A model generated the notes under the pieces. It was given only the letters and a program-made list of their open reading frames with translations. It made no database searches and was not told the origin of the DNA. A stretch of 30,886 nucleotides of DNA from JAICKN01 sp036491415. Its GTDB lineage: Bacteria > Acidobacteriota > Terriglobia > Terriglobales > Acidobacteriaceae. Location of the stretch: assembly GCA_036491415.1 (NCBI GenBank), contig DASXCC010000074.1:1-30886 (forward strand), written 5' to 3'. Positions 23,155 through 30,755 of the stretch are shown here, one piece after another. The number at the start of each line of letters is the position of its first letter. The first letter of the stretch is position 1. The position numbers and the translations under genes are program-made.

Positions 23155-24180
23155 TTATGTCCGTTTTTCGGTTTTGCCGGAAGCGAGCGCCGTGGACTTT
23201 CTCAAAACTAAACTGGTGTTTAGCGTATATTCGACGCCCTCGTTGCTGGGTGCTTCCCTGTCTACTTCATTCTTCAGGGCGCGAAAAGCCAGTCTTGCCA
23301 GCTCCGCCTGTGACATCTGGATCGTCGTGAGGGGCGGGATCATAAATTCGGAGAGGCGAATATCATCAAAACCCACCACGGAGAGTTCCTGAGGGATTGC
23401 GATGCCATATTCATAGGCCTCTCTCATGACCCCTATCGCAGTAATGTCGTTGGAACACAAAACGGCCGTGGGACGCGGACGCATGGAAGCCAGCTTTACC
23501 AAAGCCCTCATGCCGCCTTCCATGGTGTGGTCGCCTTCGACAATGAGCTCAGGTTCAACTGTCAACCCGATTTCCTTCATCGATTCTTCAAAGGCAATTT
23601 TTCTGGTCAGCGCGGACCTTAACTGCAAGGGCCCGGTCACGAAAGCAATGTGGGTGTGGCGCAATGCCGCCAGGTGCTGCACAGCCTGGCGAATCCCATG
23701 CAAATAATTAATGCGGATGTTGCTGATCCGCGGCACATTCGGAGCCACGTCTACAAAGACCAGCGGAACTTTGCGGAAACGAAGCCCTTCCAGCAGCGAC
23801 TCTTCCATGCCGAAGGTCAGTACAGCGACGCCTTCCACGCGGCGCTCAATCATTCGGCGAACGGAACTTTCCATCCGCTTTGGATCATGCACGGTGGAAG
23901 TTAAAAGGATTTCGTAATTATGTTGGACGGCAATATCTTCGAAAGACTGCACGATCTCCGGAAAAAACGGATTGGTGATTTCGGAGACAATGAGCCCGAA
24001 AATACGTGTGCGGCCTGAAACTAAAGCCCGGGCTTGCGTATTCGGATAATAATCAAGCTCTTCGATGACCTTCCACACACGTTTGGCCAGATTCGGATTG
24101 ACGGTGGGAACTTTATTAATAGCGCGCGAAACGGTCGCCGTAGAGACCTTCGCGCGCTTGGCTATCTCCCGAATGTCCAT
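23155..24180 (-). CDS. LacI-family transcriptional regulator, probable arabinose regulator
   Basis: This is a 341-residue protein with the normal LacI-family length and order. The N-terminal helix-turn-helix is MDIREIAKRAKVSTATVSRAIN, with hinge-helix region YYPNTQARALVSGRT (about 46-60). A periplasmic-binding-protein-like effector domain follows (IFGLIVSEITNPFFPEIV, AVLCSNDITAIGVMREA, ELSVVGFDDIRLSEFMIPPLTTI). LacI-family proteins bind palindromes with a central CG, which is what recurs at five promoters in this window, including the one just downstream of this gene. L-Arabinose or an arabino-oligosaccharide is the likely inducer by context. I see no close operator copy in the 55 bp upstream of its own start, so autoregulation is not supported. 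Confidence 0.93.
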   Translation of the reverse strand: MDIREIAKRAKVSTATVSRAINKVPTVNPNLAKRVWKVIEELDYYPNTQARALVSGRTRIFGLIVSEITNPFFPEIVQSFEDIAVQHNYEILLTSTVHDPKRMESSVRRMIERRVEGVAVLTFGMEESLLEGLRFRKVPLVFVDVAPNVPRISNIRINYLHGIRQAVQHLAALRHTHIAFVTGPLQLRSALTRKIAFEESMKEIGLTVEPELIVEGDHTMEGGMRALVKLASMRPRPTAVLCSNDITAIGVMREAYEYGIAIPQELSVVGFDDIRLSEFMIPPLTTIQMSQAELARLAFRALKNEVDREAPSNEGVEYTLNTSLVLRKSTALASGKTEKRT

Positions 24181-24226
24181 AGGTGTGCGGAAATCAAAAG
24201 TTACCGCATTTTACGCTGAAATCAGG

Positions 24227-24243
24227 CTAATTACTTTAATTAG
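24227..24243. repeat. AT-rich 7-bp inverted repeat at the epimerase stop codon
   Basis: CTAATTA (24227-24233) and TAATTAG (24237-24243) are exact reverse complements around a 3-nt loop. The repeat overlaps the epimerase stop codon and lies about 50 bp upstream of the LacI-family gene. It could be a protein-binding site for that gene or chance in an AT-rich stretch; it is too AT-rich for a good terminator. Confidence 0.35.
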
Positions 24244-25357
24244 TTCGTGTTCCAAACTTAAAAATTGTCACCGTATGATAATGCTGCCCCGGCTTCAACT
24301 CCGTGGATGGAAAGTTTTTATGGTTCGGCGAGTCCGGATAATGCTGGGTTTCCAGGCACAATGCATAGCGATGGTTATAAACCTTGCCATCCTTGCCTGT
24401 GAGCGTTCCGTCGAGGAAGTTGCCGGTATAAAACTGCAATCCAGGTTGCGTGGTAAGCACTTCAAGCGTGCGTCCGGACGTTGGTTCGTAAACTTCGGCA
24501 GCCTTGGCCAGTTTGCCCGTCGCATTGTCCAGGACCCAATTGTGATCGTAGCCTTTGCCGCGCTGTAGCTGCTCGTCATTCGCTTCAATTCGCTCGCCGA
24601 TGGCGTGCGGAGTGAGGAAGTCCATGGGAGTTCCGGCAACTGCTTTAATTTTGCCGGTAGGAATCAAAGTGGAATCGACGGGTGTGAAGTGAGAGGCATT
24701 GATTTGCAGCTGATGCTTCAAAATATCGCCGCTCCCTTGTCCCGCGAGATTGAAATAAGAATGGTTGGTGAGATTCAGCACCGTGTCTTTGTCGGTGGTC
24801 GCTGAATATGAAATCTCGAGTTCACTTCCAACCAGCGTGTAACGAACGGTCGCCGTCAGATTACCCGGATATCCCTCTTCGCCGTCCTTACTTAAATAGG
24901 TAAGTTCAACGCCGTTGGGGATGGCCTTGCCCGTCCAAACCACTTTGTCAAAACCTTTATCGCCGCCATGCAGAGAATTTGGACCATCATTGATGGGAAG
25001 CGAATACGTTTTGCCATCGAGGGTGAAGTGGCCTTTGGCGATGCGGTTTCCATAGCGTCCGATCAGCGCACCAAAATACGGTTCCTTCTGCAAGTAGCCA
25101 TCGAGAGAATCAAATCCCTGCACGATGTCGGCCGTCTTTCCGTTTTTGTCCGGCGTGCGCAAAGAAACGATGGTGCCGCCGTAAGTCATGATGCGCGCCT
25201 GAACGGTTTGATCGCTGATGGTGTAGATGTCAATGGCCGTTCCGTCGGGCATTTTGCCAAACGGCTTTTTGCTGACTTGCGTTGCGGCTTGCATAGGAAG
25301 GGATGCGAAAACCATCAGGAAAACGACGACCGCTGAAGCAATACCTTTTACAAACAT
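24236..25357 (-). CDS. galM: Secreted aldose 1-epimerase (mutarotase)
   Basis: This is a 373-residue enzyme that interconverts alpha and beta anomers of aldoses. The ATG at 25357 has AGGA with about 8-nt spacing and is followed by a signal peptide (MFVKGIASAVVVFLMVFASLPMQA), so it acts outside the cytoplasm. The frame continues upstream to 25819, but that part lies under the GH43 gene on the other strand. GalM motifs: RIMTYGGTIVSL, GRYGNRIAKG, NSLHGGDKGFDKVVW, the catalytic His in LTNHSYFNLAG and the C-terminal Glu in CLETQHYPDSPNH. It would equilibrate arabinose or related sugars released in the periplasm before uptake. It is divergent from the GH43 gene, with an operator between them, and ends 55 bp before the LacI-family gene, with which it may be co-transcribed. 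Confidence 0.94.
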   Translation of the reverse strand: MFVKGIASAVVVFLMVFASLPMQAATQVSKKPFGKMPDGTAIDIYTISDQTVQARIMTYGGTIVSLRTPDKNGKTADIVQGFDSLDGYLQKEPYFGALIGRYGNRIAKGHFTLDGKTYSLPINDGPNSLHGGDKGFDKVVWTGKAIPNGVELTYLSKDGEEGYPGNLTATVRYTLVGSELEISYSATTDKDTVLNLTNHSYFNLAGQGSGDILKHQLQINASHFTPVDSTLIPTGKIKAVAGTPMDFLTPHAIGERIEANDEQLQRGKGYDHNWVLDNATGKLAKAAEVYEPTSGRTLEVLTTQPGLQFYTGNFLDGTLTGKDGKVYNHRYALCLETQHYPDSPNHKNFPSTELKPGQHYHTVTIFKFGTRTN

Positions 25358-25418
25358 GCGCTGTTTCCTTTCACGAATAGCCTGTTGTGATGTTACAAAC
25401 AGGAGGCCATCGATGCGA

Positions 25419-25448
25419 ATTGTATGCCAGAAGAAATGATTAGGTAAA
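25419..25448 (-). promoter_or_regulatory. Promoter of the aldose epimerase gene
   Basis: On the minus strand TTTACC (25443-25448) and TACAAT (25419-25424, five of six consensus bases) are spaced by 18 bp. The -35 box lies inside the operator at 25443-25456, so repressor binding would occlude it. Confidence 0.55.
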
Positions 25449-25456
25449 CGTTTGCT
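25443..25456. promoter_or_regulatory. LacI-type operator between the epimerase and GH43 genes
   Basis: GGTAAACGTTTGCT matches the 15171 palindrome in 12 of 14 positions and keeps the intact core GTAAACGTTT. It lies 85 bp from the epimerase start and 54 bp from the GH43 start, so it can serve both divergent genes. Confidence 0.7.
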
Positions 25457-25510
25457 GGTATTGTACTCTAGCTCCGCAAAAACCAATTTCTTTTTGGAAA
25501 TCCAGGAATT

Positions 25511-26572
25511 ATGTTCAAAATAATCCCTTCTCTTCTGCTCGGACTTTTTCTTTTTAGCTCTTTTACCACCACTTCCGCAAAAAAATCCAGCAATGATGCT
25601 CCGCAAGTGATCCAAGTGCAGGGCGACGTTGAATATACACATGATCCGTCGATCATGAAAGAAAAAGACATGTGGTATTTGTTCGGGACCGGCAACGGCC
25701 CGCTCCACAAAGGCCAGCTTCCCATCAAATGCTCGAAAGATTTGCATGAGTGGAAGTTCTGCGGCTACGTCTTCGAGCAAATCCCTGACTGGATCAAAAA
25801 AGAAAGCCCGAAGACGCATGAGCTATGGGCGCCAGACATTTCTTTTTTTCATGGGGAATACCACTTTTATTATGCGTTCTCGGTCTTCGGCAAAAATACG
25901 TCGGGCATTGCGCTCGTCACCAACAAAACTCTCGATACTTCGAGCTCCGATTTTCATTGGGTCGATCATGGATTGGTTTTTGAGTCGAAACTTGAAGATG
26001 ACTTTAACGCTATCGATCCGAATCTAGTGCAGACCCCGAATGGCCAAATCTGGCTCTCTTTTGGAAGTTTCTGGAGCGGCATCAAGATGCGGCGTATTGA
26101 TCCGGAGACGGGCATGCTTTCCAAAGAAGATACAAAACTTTATTCACTCGCTACGCGCAAGCGGCCAGCGAACCCTGCTCCGAACCCGCCAGGATTGCCG
26201 GGAAATTGGCAGGCAGTAGAAGCGCCGTTCATTATTCACCACGGCGGCTATTACTATCTTTTTGTTTCGTTCGACCTTTGCTGCCGAGGCACGAAGAGCA
26301 CTTACAAAACCATGGTTAGCCGCTCGAAAAAAGTGACCGGCCCTTACGTGGATGCCGACGGCACGCCGATGCTGCAAGGCGGTGGAACTCAATTGCTGAT
26401 CGGCAATAGCCGCTGGTTCGGGCCGGGCGGCGAGTCTTTGTTTCAGGAGAAAGGCGGCCGAGACATTATTGTTTTCCACGCCTACGACGGCAAAACCGGA
26501 GACGCCTATTTGCAGATTTCAACGCTCGGATGGCGCGACGGTTGGCCGCATGCAGTTTTGGAAGGCAATTAG
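25511..26572 (+). CDS. Secreted GH43 arabinan endo-1,5-alpha-L-arabinosidase
   Basis: This is a 353-residue secreted five-bladed propeller enzyme that cuts the alpha-1,5-arabinan backbone. The ATG at 25511 is preceded by AGGA (CCAGGAATT) and followed by a signal peptide (about 1-23). The three GH43 acidic residues are visible: base Asp45 in THDPSIM, Asp169 in NAIDPNL and acid Glu237 in AVEAPFI. The endo-arabinanase signatures WAPDISFFHGEYHFYYAFS and FVSFDLCCRGTKSTYK, and the late HAYDGK, support the arabinanase subgroup over xylosidase. It shares a divergent promoter with the epimerase gene. Its stop overlaps the stop of the convergent TPR gene by 3-4 bp. Confidence 0.93.
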   Translation: MFKIIPSLLLGLFLFSSFTTTSAKKSSNDAPQVIQVQGDVEYTHDPSIMKEKDMWYLFGTGNGPLHKGQLPIKCSKDLHEWKFCGYVFEQIPDWIKKESPKTHELWAPDISFFHGEYHFYYAFSVFGKNTSGIALVTNKTLDTSSSDFHWVDHGLVFESKLEDDFNAIDPNLVQTPNGQIWLSFGSFWSGIKMRRIDPETGMLSKEDTKLYSLATRKRPANPAPNPPGLPGNWQAVEAPFIIHHGGYYYLFVSFDLCCRGTKSTYKTMVSRSKKVTGPYVDADGTPMLQGGGTQLLIGNSRWFGPGGESLFQEKGGRDIIVFHAYDGKTGDAYLQISTLGWRDGWPHAVLEGN

Positions 26573-27792
26573 TTTTTGTCCGGGACGGTTGGATTATCTT
26601 CGGCAGGCGTGACGATTTTCACGCCTGCGTTGTGGGCCTTCACTTCTTCCTGGTCAATCTGGCTGGTGATTTTCAATTGCGCTTCTGAATCGTCTTTTCT
26701 TCCCAGGCGAGCGTAGGTTAAACCCAAGTAGTAGTGGGCCTCTCGCAATGAAGGCTGCGCGGCGACAGCTTTTTCCAAAGAATCCGCGGCTTTTTGATAA
26801 TCCTTCTTCTGAAATTCCACGCGGCCCATTCCCGTGAGCGCGCCAGCGTGATGAGGATCGCGTTGCAGCACATACGAAAATCGGCTGGCGGCTGCATCCA
26901 AATCGCCGGCGTTTAGTTCGATGAGCCCCAGCTGAAAATAAGATTCTGTTTGAACTGGCTTGAGTTTGATGGACTGTTCGAATTCAATTTTCGCTTCGGG
27001 GAATTGCTGCAATGGCGCGAGAGTTAAACCGAGAGCATAGTGGCCGGAGGCGTCGTCGGGATTCAGTTGAATATAGCGTTCGAACGTATCGTGCGCTTCC
27101 TGATATTTCGTAAGCCCGATTTGCGCGCGCCCAAGTCCATAGAGAGATTTGGAATCGTCTTTGTGAATCTTCAATACGCGGTCAAAAGATTGTGCGGCGT
27201 CGGGAAAAAGCGACATGCGCAACGCAACCATGCCAAATTCATAGAGCACATCTGGATCATCGGGACTCGCCTTGCGTGCCTGCATTAACAACGACAAAGC
27301 TTTTTCGGAATCATTATTTTGCAAAGCGTTTTGCGCCTGACTGCGCAGGACACTTAGTAAAGGCGCGAGCGCGTCGCTCCTATTCGGATCAAGCCGGAGC
27401 GCGACTTGAAATTCGTTGACTGCATCGTCCGGCCGCGAAGTTTGCACGTATAGCAGACCAAGGTTGACATGGGCACTGGCGAAATCCGGCTTTTGTTGAA
27501 TCACCTGCTGGAAAAATTGCCGGGCTTCGTCATTCCGTCCCTGTTGCGCGCGTACGATGCCAAGAAAATTCAGAGCGCGATATTCATTCGGATCAGCTTT
27601 TAAGACCGATTGCAGTTCACTCTCAGCCCGGTCCAAATTCCTGGACGAAATCGCCTGCGCTGCATCTTTCAGAAGACTGAGGTTGTCGGCGGCCGTTTTC
27701 GATTGCGTTGACAACTGCGCTCCGCACCAGCTAGCACAGAGCAAGATGAACGGAAGAAGCTTGCAAGTCCGTGAGTGGAAGGCTAAGCGCAT
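26569..27792 (-). CDS. Secreted TPR protein, last gene of the CRTAC1-TPR-TPR operon
   Basis: This is a 407-residue protein starting at an ATG 10 bp after the stop of the preceding gene (a longer frame to 27852 overlaps that gene). A signal peptide (LLPFILLCASWCGAQ) is followed by about ten TPR units, for example YRALNFLGIVRAQQGRNDEA, ASAHVNLGLLYVQTSRPDDA, ASGHYALGLTLAPLQQFPEA and REAHYYLGLTYARLGRKDDS. No catalytic domain is seen. As with the adjacent TPR protein, an envelope scaffold role with the CRTAC1 protein encoded upstream is inferred from the tight gene spacing. Confidence 0.87.
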   Translation of the reverse strand: MRLAFHSRTCKLLPFILLCASWCGAQLSTQSKTAADNLSLLKDAAQAISSRNLDRAESELQSVLKADPNEYRALNFLGIVRAQQGRNDEARQFFQQVIQQKPDFASAHVNLGLLYVQTSRPDDAVNEFQVALRLDPNRSDALAPLLSVLRSQAQNALQNNDSEKALSLLMQARKASPDDPDVLYEFGMVALRMSLFPDAAQSFDRVLKIHKDDSKSLYGLGRAQIGLTKYQEAHDTFERYIQLNPDDASGHYALGLTLAPLQQFPEAKIEFEQSIKLKPVQTESYFQLGLIELNAGDLDAAASRFSYVLQRDPHHAGALTGMGRVEFQKKDYQKAADSLEKAVAAQPSLREAHYYLGLTYARLGRKDDSEAQLKITSQIDQEEVKAHNAGVKIVTPAEDNPTVPDKN

Positions 27793-27802
27793 GCTTCGCA
27801 GA

Positions 27803-28843
27803 TTATCTCGGGCCGGTTGACATGCCGGACTCGGTGGAGTTCTTTTTGCCAATCAGATTATTGGTCATGGTGAATTGTTGGGCGGCTAAATCTTTCTTGC
27901 CTTGCTTCTGATAAATCCGTCCGAGTAAATAATGGTTCGCGCTGTTCGCATCGTCCAGCTTCACCGCTTCTTCGACTTGCTTTTGCGCTTCCTCAAGCTG
28001 GTTCTGCGCCAAACATGCCTTACCCAATTCATAGCGAACTTTCGGCGACTTCGGCTGGATCTGCCCGGCCTTCGTGAGCAGCGGAATGGCTTCTGCAGTG
28101 CGGTTCAATTTGCCCAGTAGAATTCCCAAGTCGAGATAGGGCTGTTCGTCATGGACCGTGGCGGCTTCATCCAACTCAATGGCTTTGCGGTACGCAGCGG
28201 TCGCCTGCGCATTTTCGTTCTTTCCTTCAAGACTTAACCCCAGATTTTCTTCTGCTTTCACGTTGGCCGGGTCACGCCGCGCGACTTCCTGAAAGGCGGC
28301 GATCGCTTGGTCGAATTTATTTTGCTGATAACGGACGCGGCCCAGATGATAGCGCGCTTCCAAATTATTCGGATCCATCTTCAGAGATTCTTCCAGATAT
28401 TTAGCGGCGTCGTCATAATCGCTCAGCAGAACATAATCGAGCGAGACGATTTTTAAATCATCAGCATCGGGCGTTTTTAATTTTGCAGCAGCGGTATACA
28501 GCTTGAGAGATTCTCGCGGCTTGTCCTGGCGGAAACGAAGATAAGCCAATAAATAAACGGCGTCTTCAGATGCGGGATGATTCGTCGCGTAAGGCTCGAG
28601 AATTTTCGCTGCCTCCGGAATTTGGCCCAGATTGATGAACGCCTTCGCAGCGTAAAGCGGTGCGTCGGATTTTCCCGCCTGATTTTTTTCGTATTGCTGG
28701 AAGGCCGCAGCGGCATCGTTCCATTGGTGCTGCTGAAACAGTTCGAGGGCCCGCACATAAAGATCGGATTGCGCGAATGCAGGAATACTCAGCAGGAGGC
28801 TTGCAAGAAAATAAATGGGCCAACGAAAAGCCTGCTTCGCCAT
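27803..28843 (-). CDS. Secreted TPR protein, middle gene of the CRTAC1-TPR-TPR operon
   Basis: This is a 346-residue protein. The ATG at 28843 lies 10 bp after the CRTAC1 stop and is followed by a signal peptide (PIYFLASLLLSIPAFAQ); an extension to 28903 would overlap the upstream gene. TPR-type helices fill the rest (DLYVRALELFQQHQWNDAA, NLEARYHLGRVRYQQNKFDQA, VKAEENLGLSLEGKNENAQA, SANHYLLGRIYQKQGKKDLA). It ends in a short polar tail. It shares design, but not close sequence identity by eye, with the next TPR protein. Function beyond protein binding is unknown. Confidence 0.87.
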   Translation of the reverse strand: MAKQAFRWPIYFLASLLLSIPAFAQSDLYVRALELFQQHQWNDAAAAFQQYEKNQAGKSDAPLYAAKAFINLGQIPEAAKILEPYATNHPASEDAVYLLAYLRFRQDKPRESLKLYTAAAKLKTPDADDLKIVSLDYVLLSDYDDAAKYLEESLKMDPNNLEARYHLGRVRYQQNKFDQAIAAFQEVARRDPANVKAEENLGLSLEGKNENAQATAAYRKAIELDEAATVHDEQPYLDLGILLGKLNRTAEAIPLLTKAGQIQPKSPKVRYELGKACLAQNQLEEAQKQVEEAVKLDDANSANHYLLGRIYQKQGKKDLAAQQFTMTNNLIGKKNSTESGMSTGPR

Positions 28844-28853
28844 GGGAGACCAG

Positions 28854-30563
28854 CTAAGGATTTGCACCTTCTGTGATGTTAAGAATCTGGTCAGCCTTAA
28901 CATTTTTCACCGTCTGCATCGTCTCACTCGGCCAGCGAATGTCGATTTCGCTCACAGAATTAGCGCTGCCCAACCCAAAGTGTACACGTTTGTCACTTGA
29001 CGATTCATAGCTGCCGGCTGTGGTCACGGTAGCGTATTGCGGTCCGGCATCGGTGGTGATTTTGATTTGCGCCCCGATCGCATCGCGATTACTTTTCGTC
29101 CCAACAAGGTTCAGCAGGAGCCAATGATTTTGTGTCGCGGTCTGGTTCATCAGCACCCATGCGGGCCCGTCATTGGAGGTGACGACGACATCCAATTTTC
29201 CGTCGTTGTTAATATCGCCGAGCGCCATTCCGCGTGCCGCCCATTTTTGCAGAAAGACTTCGCCTGATTGCGCGGAGACATCTACAAACTTTTTTCCGTT
29301 TTGGTTCCACAAAAGTAGAGGCGACTCTTTGTAGTGCAAGTGCGGCTCATTGATTTCAATTGTGTCCATCACGTGCGATTGCGCAATAAAAATATCCTTC
29401 CATCCATCGTTGTCGTAATCGAAAAAGCGAACGCCCCATCCTGAATGCAAAAGGCTGATGGTGCCCAGACCCGTCGTGTTCGTCGCATAATTGAAAGTGC
29501 CGTCGCCTGCATTCTGATAGAGCGCATAACGCTGGTTGGCGAGGTCCGTAATGATCACGTCTGGCCATCCGTCGTTGTCGTAATCTTCGAAATCGACGCC
29601 CATCCCGGCAAATGACGCGCCGCCGCCATCAAGCGCCACTCCCGAAACCAACCCGACTTCTTCAAAGGTTCCGTCATGCCTGTTGTGAAAAAGTGATTCG
29701 GGGATGGAATCATTGGCCACAAGAATGTCCGGCCATCCATCGTGATCGTAATCGGCGATGGCAATGCCCAGACCCTTGATTGGTTTGTCGAGCCCAGCTT
29801 TTTGCGTGACGTCGGTAAATTTTCCGTTGCCGTCGTTGTGATACAGGATCACAGAAATCGGTTTGAAGAGGTCGGGATGGCAATAAGAACGATATCCGGC
29901 TTTGCGCTCGCCGCAGTACAAATCATCGAAGTCCCATTGCATATAGCGCGCGACCAGTAAATCGAGTTTGCCGTCGTTGTCATAGTCAAACCACGCCACG
30001 CTCGTGGCCCATCCAGAACCCGCGACCCCGGCGGCAAGCGTGACATCGGTAAAAGTTCCGTCGCCGTTGTTGTGGTATAGAGTGCTGCGCCCGTAACCTG
30101 CGACAAACAGATCTTCGAAGCCGTCGTTGTCGTAATCGCCGACAGCGACGCCGGTGGAGTATCCGATGCCGGTGAGACCAGCTTTTTCCGTGACATCTTC
30201 GAATGTTTCATCCGTCTTCTGATGAAATAACCGGTTCCAATACTTCGGGCCGGTTTTTTGCGGAATAGTTCCTTTAGGAGTTGGGTCTTCTATGGGCGCG
30301 CCATTGGCAAAAAAAATATCGAGGCGTCCGTCGTTGTCATAATCAAACAAGGCCACGCCCGAACCCATAGTTTCTAAAAGATATTTTCTGGATGTCGGCG
30401 AAGCTTGCTGCTGAAAGTGCACACCGAGCTTTTCCGTCATATCCACAAACGAACCGGGCGGTGGCGCGGCGGAAGATTTCGCAGTTTGCGCGAAAGAAAA
30501 ATTCGCGGCGAACAGGATGACGAAAAAACTTATCCAGCCCCGAGGGATACGCGCCTTGCTCAT
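28854..30563 (-). CDS. CRTAC1-family secreted protein: seven FG-GAP/VCBS repeats plus ASPIC/UnbV domain
   Basis: This is a 569-residue protein with a signal peptide (WISFFVILFAANFSFAQ) and seven DxDxDGxxD-type loops (FDYDNDGRLD, GDYDNDGFED, FDYDNDGKLD, ADYDHDGWPD, EDYDNDGWPD, FDYDNDGWKD, GDINNDGKLD), predicting a seven-bladed propeller. A C-terminal ASPIC/UnbV domain follows (RDAIGAQIKI, DKRVHFGLG, SEIDIRWPSE). It has the same architecture as the proteins at 10434-12299 and the C-terminal half of 15238-18009. The ATG at 30563 is preferred over a GTG at 30596 because it places the signal peptide normally. It heads an operon with two TPR genes at 10-bp spacings. I saw no close operator copy upstream, so its regulation may differ from the arabinose genes. 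Confidence 0.92.
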   Translation of the reverse strand: MSKARIPRGWISFFVILFAANFSFAQTAKSSAAPPPGSFVDMTEKLGVHFQQQASPTSRKYLLETMGSGVALFDYDNDGRLDIFFANGAPIEDPTPKGTIPQKTGPKYWNRLFHQKTDETFEDVTEKAGLTGIGYSTGVAVGDYDNDGFEDLFVAGYGRSTLYHNNGDGTFTDVTLAAGVAGSGWATSVAWFDYDNDGKLDLLVARYMQWDFDDLYCGERKAGYRSYCHPDLFKPISVILYHNDGNGKFTDVTQKAGLDKPIKGLGIAIADYDHDGWPDILVANDSIPESLFHNRHDGTFEEVGLVSGVALDGGGASFAGMGVDFEDYDNDGWPDVIITDLANQRYALYQNAGDGTFNYATNTTGLGTISLLHSGWGVRFFDYDNDGWKDIFIAQSHVMDTIEINEPHLHYKESPLLLWNQNGKKFVDVSAQSGEVFLQKWAARGMALGDINNDGKLDVVVTSNDGPAWVLMNQTATQNHWLLLNLVGTKSNRDAIGAQIKITTDAGPQYATVTTAGSYESSSDKRVHFGLGSANSVSEIDIRWPSETMQTVKNVKADQILNITEGANP

Positions 30564-30696
30564 GAAATGAAAGTTAATCACAGTGCTCGAAGACACGCAG
30601 CGAAATCCGCATCAGACCGAATTCTACAAAACGCCGCCGAGCATTGCGAATGCTAGTCACGCTTTATGGCCGCAGAAGAACGAGCTTAAATGAATG

Positions 30697-30714
30697 CGCG
30701 GGAGCTAAAGCCCG
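30697..30714. repeat. Possible small intergenic hairpin element
   Basis: The segment around GGGAGCTAAAGCCC can fold with GCT/AGC pairing and a GGG/CCC outer stem around an AA loop, with one bulge. It lies in the 192-bp gap between the partial GH43 gene and the CRTAC1 gene. Short GC-rich hairpins with a GCTAAAGC centre look like dispersed palindromic elements, but only one copy is seen here. Confidence 0.3.
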
Positions 30715-30755
30715 ATTCACGAATCCTCTATACAGATCTTCCATTATGCGAATAG

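Noticed and set aside
24181..24235. Operator for autoregulation in front of the LacI-family gene
   Set aside because: No segment there matches the AGTAAACGTTTACT core; only an unrelated AT-rich inverted repeat is present.
25358..25819. N-terminal extension of the aldose epimerase frame to 25819
   Set aside because: It overlaps the well-supported GH43 gene on the other strand, is full of basic low-complexity sequence, and the ATG at 25357 has a good ribosome-binding site and signal peptide.
10900..30350. Many short dispersed repeats similar to CCGTCGTTGTCGTAATC in both CRTAC1 genes
   Set aside because: They encode the conserved DYDNDG loops of FG-GAP repeats in phase, so protein-level conservation explains them; they are not mobile or CRISPR-like repeats.
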